A stretch of 64,000 nucleotides of DNA, from NCBI RefSeq assembly GCF_040954645.1, contig NC_092808.1:80308889-80372888 (forward strand), in the 5' to 3' direction. This document shows positions 11,831 to 22,995 of this stretch, piece after piece. The stretch's first letter is position 1, and every line of letters begins with the position of its first letter. The notes under the pieces were generated by a model. It was not told where the DNA came from. It made no database searches and saw only the letters and a program-made list of their open reading frames with translations. This stretch comes from Diabrotica undecimpunctata. Lineage: Eukaryota > Arthropoda > Insecta > Coleoptera > Chrysomelidae. A program made the translations under genes and the position numbers.

Positions 11831-13651
11831 TTGTGAATTTTGGTGATTTTTTTACACAAGGTTTTGCTTAAATTCTATGAATATATCTACTACTAATAGA
11901 GATAACGATGAGTCCATGGCTAATCCAAAAACTGGTTTCAAAAGAGTCTTGTCTAATTTAAAATAATTGTTGTAAATGCATAGTATTAATTGCTTAATTA
12001 TATCTCATACGTTTAGTAAAGAAGATACAACAAAAAGAGGAAAATCAAAGAAACAGTCCTCATTTTACTAAATGAAGAAAAATGTGTGGCAAACTTATCA
12101 ATAGAATGTATAAAGCTCTGGTTACCAATACTAAAAGAAGTCAGAAGTAGGAATATATTAAAATAATCAGGTAAAAGCAGGCTTCTTTCTCATCTTTAGG
12201 TGCCATATCAGAGTTATCCGACTTTGGTGATCACCATTGCGAAGCCTTCTCGATCTTCTGCCACGTGAAATAATTGTCCGGCATTTGATATGAGTCCATT
12301 GATGACTTTTACCAAGAAATCTGAACACATCTCAGAATTTTATTCAAAATATGACAATTTGCTTACAAGATCGAGGCTGCGTAAACTGTTAATATGGTTT
12401 CGCCACCCAGCCCCGATTTATCCTTTACAGGTTAAGTCTAGTAATTTCTTAACTAAATACACAACAATAACGATTTCTGGATTTAAAATTGAAACGACAA
12501 AACAAATGTAAAATTTAATTATTATTACAATCAATTGTAGTTTAATATAAATAATATTTAACTTCCTACAGGAACACAGTTTCAGAACCTCTTTATACAT
12601 CAATAATGAACGATATTATAAATTAATCTTCTTGCTTGTCATTTGTTTCTAAATATTATAAGTAAAAATCTAATAACTATTCGTTTTATTTTATAACTAG
12701 CCGCAAAACATAATCTTTTATTAGGTACTGTTCAAAGAAGTGCTGGTGCAAAAGTTGTTTAATTAAAAACCTAACACCTAAACCTCTGTACGCATTCATT
12801 ACAAATGCTGTCATTTTTACACGAAATATGATAAAAAAATTAATTTTACTAATGCTCTAGTTGCAGTTTAATTTAGAGTGCTTTTAATGAGTACCAACGA
12901 TAAAATGATAAAGTAGATATTGTTTTGCAAATTTTTCTTTTCTAATTAAATATACGAGTAATTTTACATTTAGTTAAATATAATTACTTAATTAAATATA
13001 TGTACAATCTTGAATAATATGGTTGGATTTGTTATAAGATCGCTTATAGATTTAATTTGATTTTCCATCTTATTCACATCAGAAAAATTATTATAAATTT
13101 TTGCACATGCCAAGATCGGAAACTTATTTTTTGTAATCGAAAGTCTATGCACATGCAGAATGTAGTTGATACTCTTACTGTGTGTAGAAAAGTTATGCTT
13201 AGTTAATACACGTTCTTGGTAGTAATTACACCTAATTCTTTGCAAGCAATATCCTAACTATTTTTCCTAACTAACTCTTGTTGCATTTTAGTATTGAAAA
13301 TCATATAAATAATTTGTTTTCCTTAATTTAGTTTTAGTATTTTCACATTGAATCACGTCTAAGCCTTCTCCAAATTAGCGTTTCCAATATTCAAAAGGTA
13401 GTTCCAAGGCAATCCTAAGATCAATATATTCAAAACATGCGAAAAGTTTACAAGATCTGTGTAGTCCTATTTTTCGTAATATTCTTAACTAGATTATTAC
13501 CGTAAAAACAAATAACAAATGGCCTAGAAAACTTCTGTGGTATGCCTAAAATAAGAAAGGCCTCCACTGAGGGCTTTTGATGTTCTATAACTAGATCTTG
13601 CTGAAGTTCCGTGAAGTAAAATTTTATCCAATGATAAGCCAGTTTTCTTTT

Positions 13652-13654
<3 letters not shown>
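11831..13654. other. Gene-free AT-rich stretch
   Basis: No protein motifs were seen. A somewhat GC-richer patch at about 12180-12420 looks like an old interspersed repeat but could not be assigned. The rest is low-complexity A/T. Confidence 0.5.
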
Positions 13655-13720
<66 letters not shown>

Positions 13721-13723
13721 ATA
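13655..13723. repeat. (TA)n microsatellite
   Basis: About 69 bp of nearly pure TA dinucleotides with one TTT interruption. It lies directly beside the left end of the Penelope-like unit. Confidence 0.98.
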
Positions 13724-13754
13724 AAGAAGTAAACGATAATTTTAAATCTTTATT

Positions 13755-13791
13755 CCAAGCTTTCGGACATTGGTTATGTCCTTCATCAGGG
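13755..13791 (-). ncRNA. Hammerhead-like ribozyme core motif, left arm
   Basis: On the minus strand the sequence reads ctgatga, then a hairpin (ggacat, aacca, atgtcc), then gaaagcttgg. This is the CUGAUGA-stem II-GAAA order of a hammerhead ribozyme, with one extra A before stem II. Just upstream is ggagctcc, which could fold as a minimal stem I or pair between two molecules. Hammerheads in Penelope terminal repeats are established; a full stem III and a cleavage triplet are not clear here. Confidence 0.45.
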
Positions 13792-14018
13792 AGCTCCAAA
13801 TGTGATGAATAAATTGTTGGCGTTGGTATAATTAATTAAAAAATTCACTACTTACAAACTTAATGAGGTTGTATCAACGAAGATGTATTATAATGTTGAT
13901 AAAATTTATCACAGTCTCTCATCTTTTTTTAATATACAAAACCTATTTTTATGTTTAAAAATTTTAAAAATTACTGTACATCCAAAAACACTTAATTGTT
14001 CTATTAAAATTTATTGCA

Positions 14019-14453
14019 CATAAAACGGTACTAACAGTTAACAAAGTTTTTTCTAAACTTAAAGACCAATCCGCACTCTTCTCTTTAACGGATGTTGTTT
14101 ACTGTATACCGTGCGGATCATATGAACAAGTATACTATAGTCAAACATCAAGATGCCTTAAAGACCGCATTACATCCCACAAGTCAGATAATAGACTGCA
14201 TCCTGAAAAAAGTGCATTGGATGAACATGTATTTAAAAATGGGCATCAAATAGATTATAATAACATCAAAGTAGTAGAACAGGAAAGTAACATCACCAAA
14301 AGACTTTTTCTTGACATGGCCTACATTTGCCAAAATAACAATGCAATGAATCATAGAACTGATATTGGTCATCTAAATGAAATGTTCTCCTATTTGTTAC
14401 TACTAGATAAATGCAATAGTAACACAAACAATAATTTATCAATTGACATTTAA
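14019..14453 (+). pseudogene. GIY-YIG endonuclease domain of a Penelope-like element (partial)
   Basis: An open frame of about 144 codons without a proper start runs to a TAA at 14453. It reads TVNKVFSKLKDQSALFSLTD, then DVVYCIPCG (the GIY position), VYYSQTSRCLKDRITSHKSD (the YIG position and the conserved 'QTSR.LK.RI..HK'), SALDEHVFKNGHQIDY and KRLFLDMAYI. This is the order of the C-terminal GIY-YIG nuclease of Penelope-like polyproteins, which nicks target DNA for insertion. The signature residues are altered (VVY for GIY or GVY, YYS for YIG), so nuclease activity is doubtful. The upstream reverse transcriptase is missing. Confidence 0.8.
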
Positions 14454-14699
14454 AAGAATTTTGTCACAATAATGTCATTTATGTATTTAGAATAATTAAG
14501 TGTTTTTGGATGTACAGTAATTTTTAAAAGTTTTAAACATAAAAATAGGTTTTGTATATTAAAAAAAGATGAGAGACTGTGATAAATTTTATCAACATTA
14601 TAATACATCTTCGTTGATACAACCTCATTAAGTTTGTAAGTAGTGAATTTTTTAATTAATTAAACCAACGCCAACAATTTATTCATCACATTTGTAGCT

Positions 14700-14736
14700 C
14701 CCTGATGAAGGACATAACCAATGTCCGAAAGCTTGG
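14700..14736 (+). ncRNA. Hammerhead-like ribozyme core motif, right arm
   Basis: ctgatga at 14702-14708, a stem-loop ggacat/atgtcc, and gaaa at 14727-14730 followed by gcttgg. It mirrors the left-arm copy. The upstream sequence here is gtagctcc rather than ggagctcc. Confidence 0.45.
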
Positions 14737-14759
14737 AATAAAGATTTAAAAGAGTACAC

Positions 14760-16143
14760 GTTAATAAATTTATCTTTATGAAACAAATCAAAAGCAAAGA
14801 ATATCTCAGGGCTAAAAATATATATAAAAATTTTTATTTTTTTTTTTAATTAAAACGTGGCTTCAAAGTGTCTTCTGCTAGTTCCATTTAAGAAAGATCA
14901 ACAAAAGGAAAAAGAAATAATAGACAATCAATTCTGATATTAAAACAATTGTCCTTTATTTTAAAATATATCCAATTAATTTAAAATTCTGCTGAGGATA
15001 AATCTTACACCATGCACTATAAATAGAATAAAAAAATAATCAATCATCCATCAAATCACACATCCCTTAATGATCAATAAAAATTAAATACACATATTTA
15101 TAAATCAAATATCTCTTAATATAAAAATTTTAGAAAGAATTATTGGTTCCTTGACTTCTTGCCTTAACTATAAAAATATTGCAAATTACAAACAATTGAC
15201 ATGAATGTTGATAGATGGTCGTGAAAGAATGTCTTTATAGAATTTATTTCAAACTCAAAACTTTGGTTTTCAAACAGACTATCTTCCCTTGATTCTGCTT
15301 GGATTGTGCCCTGACCAGATCGCAATGTACTTCCCGGATCCTACCAAATTCCCTGCTGGCTATTCCGCCTACTGTTTCTTTTGATAATAAAAGAAAAAGA
15401 CAAACAGTATGTGAAAATCTCGTGATGTCTCTACCAAAAGCTCCAAACTCCAAGACAAACAAACTGCTTCCTCTCAGACACAACGAAAATATATCTGTTT
15501 GTACTTACAGTAATTTCTCTATTTCTACTGGAACTCGTCTCTGCTTACCACAATGGCTGCTTAATTTTCCACATTGACACTGAGCACTACTTCTTATAAA
15601 TTATCAAAAAAATGTTTTCACCGGAACCGGTCTCTCTCGATCTTCAACTCACAATGTCCTTCTTTTCCCTTATTTCATTCCCAGCAAACTTTTCACCCCC
15701 TTCTTCTTTATCCATCTCAAGCCAATCCAAACAAACCTCTCCTCTCATCAAACGCATCATCGGTTTCTTAGTCCATTAAATTTTTGGTTTTTCCAAAAAT
15801 TACCTGATGTAAAAGTACTTTCCTACACACGACCTTGAATTCTTTTTTTAACTTTTGTAAAGGAGAAAACTCATTAACCAATAATCCTTACTTATTACTT
15901 TCTAATCTATTATAACCGCAAATTTCAAATAGTTGTGTACTAAATCTACCTGGAAATGACCAAAGCGTATTGTCTTTTTATCGGAGAAAACTTTCTAAAT
16001 CACTTATTCACACATTCGGAACCCACTCCCGTTGTTCCCGGTAAATTGTTTATGATTTTACACCTAAACTATTTCTATATACAGGGTGTTCTCGATTTTT
16101 TTTAATGGTCTTTTGATTTTAATTTTATTAAAATTTTGGGATC

Positions 16144-16148
<5 letters not shown>
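14760..16148. other. Unassigned stretch including a GC-richer patch at 15280-15780
   Basis: Two overlapping small ORFs on the plus strand (15299-15577 and 15574-15771) lie in the richer patch, with an antisense ORF of similar length. None has a recognisable domain and all are short. Pyrimidine-rich composition dominates. It could be an old repeat or a non-coding conserved block; I cannot decide. Confidence 0.35.

Positions 16149-16184
<36 letters not shown>
16149..16184. repeat. (TA)n microsatellite
   Basis: 36 bp of perfect TA dinucleotides. Confidence 0.95.
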
Positions 16185-16186
<2 letters not shown>

Positions 16187-16522
16187 AAAATAGATATACG
16201 ATAAAAGTCCTTTTAAGTTAGCAGTAACGAATTCACAACCAATTCTTTTGTTTCTGATAAGAATATTTATAACTAGACTTCGGCAAATATGCAAATAAAA
16301 ATGTAGAAAATATGCGCATAAATATGCACGTGTTTACCCGAAAATATGCAAATATTTTACAAAATATGCATACAAATAAATAAAAAAATCGTAAAATAGT
16401 AACAATTTTATTTAAAAAAAAAAGTGTACATAACTAAATATTTCCTACTATTCATTAAGATTTACATTTATTTTAAGTAACTACATCATTTTTAAGTATG
16501 AATAAACTTATTTAGAATTATG

Positions 16523-18586
16523 TTAACAATAAATGACCAAGTGGTGTTCAAAATTTTCTAACAAAAACTTGTGGCTTCTGTCTGAGTACATATATTTATT
16601 TATGGAAAAACTTCGTTCAACATCAACTGATGTAACGGGAGCATTTTTCAAACTAACCAAAACATTTGGTTCTAAATTAATTGTTTCCGAAATATTTCCA
16701 GCTAGAACACTGACTACTTCAGAAAGAATATGGCAACCTTTATTTTTTTCCATAGTAGCTTCAAATTTTTTTAAAATATCTTTTCCAATATTACCTCTAA
16801 CGTTCCGACAACATGACGCAAATTCTTTTATTAATGCTGTACTTTCGAACAATGACAGTTTTGGTGATTCTAACTGAGTAATTGTTTTTTGAACAAAACT
16901 AAAATTTGATTTTATAAATAAAAGTTCTTGTTGAAGCAAGTTACTCTGAAAAGTTTGTTTAGAATCCAAAAGAGATTGAGAACTTTCATCTGTTAACGTA
17001 TCAATTATGTTCTTTATTTTAACAAAATGATCTGCATAAAAATTAGCTGCTTCTAACCATGTTCCCCATCGCGTTAAAATAGGTTGTGGTGGAAGAGGAA
17101 TGTTAGGTAGCATTTCTTTATGAAGTTGAATTCTTATAGGAGATTTAAGAAATACTTTTTTGACACCTGATATCATGGTATTTACAAGAGGAAACTTTTT
17201 TCGTATTTCCTCTGCAACTCTGTTTAATCCATGCGCTACACAAGTAACATGTATTAAATCTGGGAAAAATATTTTTAAATTTTGTCCTGCTTTCACCATA
17301 TAATTAGCAGCATCCGATAAAATAAGCAGTAATTTATTAGAAGGAATAGTTGTCGGAAGAAAAAAAGTTGCTAATGTTTCTTGTATAAAACGCGAAATTG
17401 TTAAAGCATTGGTTTTCTCAAGTTGCTGGCATGAAATAAGATGAGATTTTGGTAAGGTATCTTCTTTAAGAACACCAATCAATAAATGAGCAATATACTT
17501 TCCTGAGGAATCAGTGGTTTCGTCTACAGATATGTAAAAATAATTATCTGCAATTTCTTCCTTAATATTAATTAACACCGACGAGTATAGCCCGTTCACA
17601 TTATTTCTTCTTAGAGACCGATCACTTGGAACATTAAGTTTGCAATATTTTTTTAGAAACGAACTAAAATTTACAGTTGCTAATTTTGAAAGCGGTATGT
17701 TTGCAGACACTAATGCGCGACACAAGTCTTGATTAAAAGTTTCTTGCTCATCTAATTTTTTTTAAGTAGATTGGAAACATTTAGCCATTGAAGTTTGATG
17801 TTTTCCTCCTATTTTTCCTTTTTTTGCAATGTGTGAAGCAGTTCTCACATGTTGGTCTATCTGAAGTTTCTTCTCACATGCTATCTATAAATAAAAATAA
17901 AAACCTTTATTTTAACCCAACCTTTAAAATATAAAAATATACAAGGTGTTTTTGGTTAATCAAATAACTGGTTTGGAAAAAAAAACACTCGTGTTTTAAA
18001 TGCAGTATTAATCCACAAATTAGTTTTTCTTACTAACCATTAGTACATCATATAACTTATTTTAAAATTCAACAAAAGTTTTTTTTTTGTTAATTCAATT
18101 ACAATAAAAATAATTGTGTTTTAGAATAGCTGACTTCATAAAAAAAAGTAAAGGTGAAAATTTTTTCTAAATACACACCATTGTACCATGGACAATTTTT
18201 TCTCACTAAAGGAAGCTACTTTTCATTTAAAAACAACCTACGAGTACTAAATTTCAAGTAAATACGTTTATTGGTTTTAAAGTTATTGTTGTTATTAACT
18301 AAAAGAATTTAATTTTTTTTGATTTTAACACCCTGTATCTCGAAAAGTAAATAAGTTTGACCCCTCATTAACTATATCGTTTTGTTCAATTTTTCGAGAA
18401 GTATCTACAGTCAAACGTTGTAAGTGTCATTTGGAAACACCCTGTATGTATGAAATATTAGATATTTAATAGAAAATATTAGATACTTACAATTTTGCCA
18501 CAAACTGAACAGTAGATTTTTCCCATATCCATAGACAGCTCTTTAGAAGGTTTAATCCAAGTTGAAGCACTGGTTGTTTTAGGCAT
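16523..18586 (-). pseudogene. hAT transposase, copy 1 (two exons, one nonsense codon)
   Basis: Exon 1 (18586-18491) starts MPKTTSASTWIKPYKEL and ends in the first half of a zinc finger, YCSVCGK, before a consensus donor. Exon 2 starts at 17884 with CEKKFQIDQHVRTASH, completing a C2-H2-type BED/CGGBP1-like DNA-binding finger. The catalytic part follows: YFYISVDETTD (first acidic residue), [23 protein letters not shown] (the C..H insertion motif) and [13 protein letters not shown]. It closes with the dimerisation-type end [24 protein letters not shown] at 17762-17764 interrupts the frame where copy 2 has a serine codon. The C-terminus also stops four residues earlier than copy 2. The open part, 17725-16523, is 400 codons. 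It is otherwise well preserved and recently mobile. Confidence 0.9.
17940..18446. mobile_element. MITE-like insert in the hAT intron, copy 1
   Basis: Within the transposase intron, tacaaggtgttt (17940) and aaacaccctgta (ending 18446) form short inverted ends, with a third copy of the motif inside (aacaccctgtatctcg near 18328). 'TACAGGGTGTTT' ends are common on insect MITE-like repeats. The same insert sits at the same place in hAT copy 2, so it predates their spread. Confidence 0.55.
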
Positions 18587-19439
18587 TATAAAATCACAAT
18601 CTTCCTTTTTGTTACGCACAACGAGTGTTTACGCTTTGAATATCAAAACAAAAATGATTTACAAATCTGAGCATCAAATTAGAAATGTTTAGGTACCTAA
18701 TTGAATAAACTGGGAGATATTGGAAAATCCCTAAATTAGGAACAAAACTATTAGCCGTTTGCCTGCTGTTAAGATACAATAAATTGTAGATAGATTTGGG
18801 GATTAGATCATAAAATGCAAATGAGCCAACCCTTAGCGATTATCCAATAACTGAATGCCTCAGTGACCGAGACTTTCTAAGAATGTTGAGGGCTACTTAA
18901 ATTGATCTTCTTTGAAATTGTAAATGTTTTGTACCTGTAGAGATTACGTACTTAGATCATTTCTTGATTAAAATGACTACAAAATTTTATACAAGAATTG
19001 AAATAAATTGGTATGTTTAAAAATTTTCAAATACAGTATAAAAATCTGAACTTTTATGCACTTTATGCAAACTTTTATACAAATATGCCAAAATATGAAA
19101 TATTTGCATAAAATATGCACAATATGCAAAATATGCAATATGCATATTTGCCGAAGTCTATTTATAACCTAAATTTTATTTTGTGATTCAGTACATGTTT
19201 TGTAATTATTTTAACATTATTTTATTTAAGTGTTTATGTATATGTGTTTTAAAGTATTTTAAATATGTGTTAGTTAAAGAACGTTTTTTAAAAACAATTT
19301 TGGATAGTTTTCGCCATCATTTGTAGGGATCAAATGAGTTGCTCATTTCATTTGATAAACATCACGACAACTAACCTCAATTAGTGTAAGATGCAAATTT
19401 ATTATTTTTCTGTATTTTGTACTAATTTTGTTTATTGTA

Positions 19440-19478
19440 GCACCCTGATGATGCACATAAAGATTTGCGAAAGCTTGG
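19440..19478 (+). ncRNA. Second hammerhead-like motif, outside the hAT element
   Basis: gtagcaccctgatga, a short stem (gca..tgc), then cgaaagcttgg, with ctgatga at 19444-19450 and gaaa at 19469-19472. It parallels the motif in the Penelope-like arms (gtagctccctgatga...cgaaagcttgg), including the invariant gaaagcttgg. This marks 19169-19580, together with the left flank of hAT copy 1, as part of a Penelope-like terminal repeat. No protein-coding part is seen nearby. Confidence 0.4.
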
Positions 19479-19585
19479 TAGACTAAAACGAATACTTCTT
19501 TGTCCTATCTTCCGCTGCACACCCAAATATTTGATTTTTGTATTCTATTTGATCAGAGTTGATTACAAGCGTTTATCGCTTTTTC

Positions 19586-19587
<2 letters not shown>

Positions 19588-19653
<66 letters not shown>

Positions 19654-19655
19654 TA

Positions 19656-19730
<75 letters not shown>
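19588..19730. repeat. (TA)n microsatellite
   Basis: About 143 bp of TA dinucleotides with a few C/G interruptions. The RTE-like element begins immediately after it. Confidence 0.97.
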
Positions 19731-19735
<5 letters not shown>

Positions 19736-22700
19736 ATGAATAAAGGAAAAAGAAAGCCACGGCCCTCATTCTCCGTAGGCCCAACTGACCCCGAGATGGG
19801 TAGTTCTCGGGAACCAGTCAGGAGGGCAGAGGGTGCTAAGAATCTGCGGAGTCTAAACCACTACCCAGCCAGATCAACAACACTATACGTAGCGACCTAT
19901 AACTGCAGGTCGTTAGCGAACCAGGCAAGACTCATAGAGTTAGAAAATGAAGCAGTCAATATTAAATGGGATGTCATCGGAATAAGCGAAGTAAGACGAA
20001 AGGACGAAGAGTTAATAGAACTTGAATCGGGCAACATCCTCTATCACAAAGGAACAGAAAATGGACGAACAAGTGGAGTGGGGTTCCTAATTAATAAGAA
20101 ATGGAAGGATAGGATAATCGACATAGCAAGCACCTCAGACAGAGTAGCTAGTCTAAGTCTAAGACTATCCAGAAGATACACCATCCAAATTGTGCAAGTA
20201 TATGCACCAACCATATCCCACTCCAATGAGGAAATAGAGGAATTCTACAATGAAATAACTGAGGTGCTTAACAAGAACAAAAGCCAATTTAAGTATCTAG
20301 TTGGGGACTTTAATGCCAAAGTGGGTAAACAATCAAATCAAGAACAATGTGTCGGCAACTTTGGCATTGGAGAAAGAAATGAAAGGGGAGAGAGACTGGT
20401 TCAATACGCACATTACCAGAACCTCTCAATCGCCAATACCTATTTTAAGAAGAACCTCAATAGGAAATGGACATGGTTAGCTCCCAATGCAACTACCAAG
20501 AACGAAATAGATTTCATCCTAACTAATAAGCTGAAAACCATAAAGGATGTAAGTGTGCTCAACAAATTCCGAACAGGTAGCGATCACAGACTAATTAGAT
20601 CTCGGGTCGTTCTAAACACTAAACTAGAAAGAATGAAATTACTCCAGAAACCAACTGCAGGGGTAAATATCACTAACCTAAGCAACAACTCGGAACGCTA
20701 TCAAAATTTAATTCAAGAAAAATTACAAGACCCAAGGAATAGCACACACTTAATGGAAACAATCTTAAATTGCGCCAAAGAAGTTGGAGGATCACAAGCA
20801 CACAACAGCAATAGAAAACTTTCAGATGAAACAACAGCTCTCCTGAAACAACGAAGAGAAATGAAAATTAACTCCAATATTAATAGAATTGAATATACCG
20901 AACTGTGCAAAGTAATACGGAAAAAAATCGCAGAAGATATAAAAACCTACAATGAACGACTTGTACAAAATACAATCGAAAACCATAAAAACTATAGGAA
21001 AACCAAGAGGAAGTTGGCAATCGGTAGAAAGCAAATAATAGCATTGGGAAACAACAACGAAAGGATCACAAATAGGGATGAAATAATAAAACATGTAACC
21101 GAATTCTATGAGGGTCTATATAAAGCTCCGGAAGCACAAGAAATAGGCGAAGAAGAAATTGCGGTTCAAGAAGATGTACCAGATGTTCTCGTGGATGAGG
21201 TAGAGGCAGCTCTTAAGAGCATGAAGAACGGCAAGGCAGCCGGTAATGACGGTGTTACAGCCGAACTTCTAAAGATTGCTGGTCAAACAACTTGGAAAAT
21301 CCTAGCAAAAATATACACAGACTGCCTAAAATCGAGACATATTCCAAAAAAGTGGAATTCAGCCAACATAATCCTTATTCACAAGAAAGGTAGCAAGGAA
21401 GACATTAGAAATTATAGACCGATCAGCTTGCTACCTGTGATATACAAGGTATTCACCAAAATCATTAACAACAGAATACAGAACACACTTGACGCTGCAC
21501 AACCCCGAGAGCAAGCAGGCTTTAGAAGTGGCTTCAGCACAATGGATCATATTCAAACATTAAGGGAAGTAATGAGCAGAACAAAAGAATATGATCTACC
21601 ACTGGCGCTAGCATTCATAGACTTCGAGAAAGCATTTGACTCCGTATACCCAAGAGCAGTCATAGAAGCTCTTGTCGACCAAGGAGTAGATAAACCATAT
21701 GTCGAAACGCTAGCAAATATATACAAAGAGGCCACAGCTAGAGTAAGCATATATGAAAATACCCCAGAATTTCCCACTCAGAAAGGAGTCCGACAAGGAG
21801 ACACCATATCCCCTAAGCTCTTCAATGCAACCTTAGAAAATATCTTCCGGAAATTAGACTGGAACAACCAAGGTCTATGTATAGATGGAGAATACCTAAA
21901 CCATCTTAGATTCGCTGATGACATCATTCTAATTGCTAGAAGTCCTGAAGAATTACAACTGCAAATTAATGACCTTAATACAGCCAGCAATGAGGTAGGC
22001 CTAAAAATGAACCTAGCAAAGACTAAAATAATGTGCAATGATCTGATCGCCAACGTGGAAATAAAAATTAATGAAACCTCGCTAGAAGTAGTAGATGAAT
22101 ACATATACCTGGGACAGCTCATACATAAATCGGGATCACTACTTCCGGAAATCAACAGACGAATAAAACAAGCGTGGTCAGCATTCGGACGAAATTCCAT
22201 AGTCTTCAAGTCCAAAATGCCACTATACCTCAAGAAGAGAGTATTTGATCAATGCATATTACCCGTCTTGACATATGGATGTGAAACTTGGATAGTAAAG
22301 AGAGAAATAACGTCGAAACTCCAAGTAACTCAAAGAGCAATGGAAAGATGTATGCTAGGGATAACAAAGAGGGATCGTAAAAGAATTGAATGGATACGGA
22401 GGCAAACCCAGGTGACTGATGTAATCCAAAGAATAAAATCCCTGAAATGGCAATGGGCAGGACATATGGCAAGAAGAACAGATAACAGATGGACCACTAG
22501 AACAACTATGTGGTACCCCAGGAACGCTAAGAGACCAAAGGGGCGCCCAAATCTCAGATGGGATTATGATATTAGAAAATTAACAGGAACAACGTGGTCT
22601 CGAATAGCACAAGATAGAAAAATATGGGCGCAAATGAGCGCAAATTATTAGAACAACGTATAACTAAGACATCGTCGCCTAATAATAAGAACATAAAATA

Positions 22701-22770
22701 ACATTGAAATAAGGGAGGCTGCACCGTAATTGGAAACGGTTGGTAAAGCTGCACATGATGATGATGATGA
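19731..22770 (+). mobile_element. RTE-like non-LTR retrotransposon in a (TA)n tract
   Basis: The single-ORF element is bracketed by (TA)n on both sides. The 3' end is a (GATGAT)n tail at about 22756-22770, the short-repeat terminus typical of this clade instead of poly(A). The same tail closes the element at 34459-38686. A TSD cannot be read because the target is itself a repeat. Confidence 0.85.
19736..22651 (+). CDS. RTE-like endonuclease-reverse transcriptase, uninterrupted ORF
   Basis: The start chosen is the ATG at 19736. The frame stays open upstream, but only through translated TA repeat, which is not credible protein. The 971-residue product has an APE-type endonuclease from about residue 51 ([28 protein letters not shown] at 189-197, SDHRLI at 282). 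The reverse transcriptase follows with [53 protein letters not shown] and the catalytic FADD at 726-729. The C-terminal RTE-type tail has [25 protein letters not shown] and [12 protein letters not shown]. The protein would nick target DNA and prime cDNA synthesis from its own RNA. No stop or frameshift is present and all key catalytic residues are visible, so this copy may be competent. Its dead relatives include 1-590. Confidence 0.93.
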   Translation: MNKGKRKPRPSFSVGPTDPEMGSSREPVRRAEGAKNLRSLNHYPARSTTLYVATYNCRSLANQARLIELENEAVNIKWDVIGISEVRRKDEELIELESGNILYHKGTENGRTSGVGFLINKKWKDRIIDIASTSDRVASLSLRLSRRYTIQIVQVYAPTISHSNEEIEEFYNEITEVLNKNKSQFKYLVGDFNAKVGKQSNQEQCVGNFGIGERNERGERLVQYAHYQNLSIANTYFKKNLNRKWTWLAPNATTKNEIDFILTNKLKTIKDVSVLNKFRTGSDHRLIRSRVVLNTKLERMKLLQKPTAGVNITNLSNNSERYQNLIQEKLQDPRNSTHLMETILNCAKEVGGSQAHNSNRKLSDETTALLKQRREMKINSNINRIEYTELCKVIRKKIAEDIKTYNERLVQNTIENHKNYRKTKRKLAIGRKQIIALGNNNERITNRDEIIKHVTEFYEGLYKAPEAQEIGEEEIAVQEDVPDVLVDEVEAALKSMKNGKAAGNDGVTAELLKIAGQTTWKILAKIYTDCLKSRHIPKKWNSANIILIHKKGSKEDIRNYRPISLLPVIYKVFTKIINNRIQNTLDAAQPREQAGFRSGFSTMDHIQTLREVMSRTKEYDLPLALAFIDFEKAFDSVYPRAVIEALVDQGVDKPYVETLANIYKEATARVSIYENTPEFPTQKGVRQGDTISPKLFNATLENIFRKLDWNNQGLCIDGEYLNHLRFADDIILIARSPEELQLQINDLNTASNEVGLKMNLAKTKIMCNDLIANVEIKINETSLEVVDEYIYLGQLIHKSGSLLPEINRRIKQAWSAFGRNSIVFKSKMPLYLKKRVFDQCILPVLTYGCETWIVKREITSKLQVTQRAMERCMLGITKRDRKRIEWIRRQTQVTDVIQRIKSLKWQWAGHMARRTDNRWTTRTTMWYPRNAKRPKGRPNLRWDYDIRKLTGTTWSRIAQDRKIWAQMSANY

Positions 22771-22781
22771 TATATATATAC

Positions 22782-22874
<93 letters not shown>
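22770..22874. repeat. (TA)n microsatellite
   Basis: About 105 bp of TA with a few C and TTT interruptions, continuing the tract that the RTE-like element invaded. Confidence 0.97.
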
Positions 22875-22877
<3 letters not shown>

Positions 22878-22884
22878 AATGTAT

Positions 22885-22995
22885 TCAGTAAAATTGTGTG
22901 ATACAAACTATCAAACGCCTTTGACAAATCTAAAATAAATCCCAGAAAAAGATTTTTGTTTTCATAATTTGTTTTGACTTTAAATGCCCATGCTG
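22885..22995 (-). pseudogene. Small reverse-transcriptase fragment (jockey/CR1-like)
   Basis: On the minus strand the sequence reads [20 protein letters not shown], the RT motif around the first catalytic aspartate (F.DL.KAFD...H..LL..L). The reading is cut off by the TA repeat. Upstream minus-strand sequence to about 23150 may be more of the same element but is too decayed to read. Confidence 0.6.

Larger units (their letters stand above)
13739..14755 (+). mobile_element. Penelope-like element fragment between inverted terminal repeats
   Basis: A 1.0-kb unit has left arm 13739-14000 and right arm about 14490-14755, the right arm being the near-exact reverse complement of the left. I counted about three substitutions over roughly 250 bp. 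Shared landmarks include ccaagctttcggacattg at 13755 against its complement ending 14736, and aaaaattactgtacatcc in the left arm. Between the arms is an open frame for a GIY-YIG nuclease domain. Penelope-like elements are known for terminal repeats (pLTRs) in direct or inverted orientation, which fits. The RT domain is absent, so this is a truncated or partial head-to-head copy. Confidence 0.8.
16274..19160 (-). mobile_element. hAT-type DNA transposon, copy 1
   Basis: A 2,887-bp element has terminal inverted repeats beginning tagacttcggcaaatatgca at 16274 and ending with gcatatttgccgaagtcta at 19160. It is flanked by a perfect 8-bp target-site duplication tttataac (16266-16273 and 19161-19168), the hAT hallmark. 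Subterminal DNA is packed with ATATGCA/ATTTGCATA units, probably transposase-binding repeats. It carries a two-exon transposase gene on the minus strand. The flanks belong together as one older sequence, which includes a hammerhead-like motif at 19444. Nearly identical to copy 2 at 54862-57719. Confidence 0.97.

Noticed and set aside
15299..15771. Tandem small genes in a GC-richer patch
   Set aside because: Overlapping ORFs on both strands, no domain, and pyrimidine-rich composition explains the openness.
19559..19735. N-terminal extension of the RTE-like ORF and other IY-repeat proteins over TA tracts
   Set aside because: Translated (TA)n gives YI repeats in several frames; this is microsatellite, not protein.
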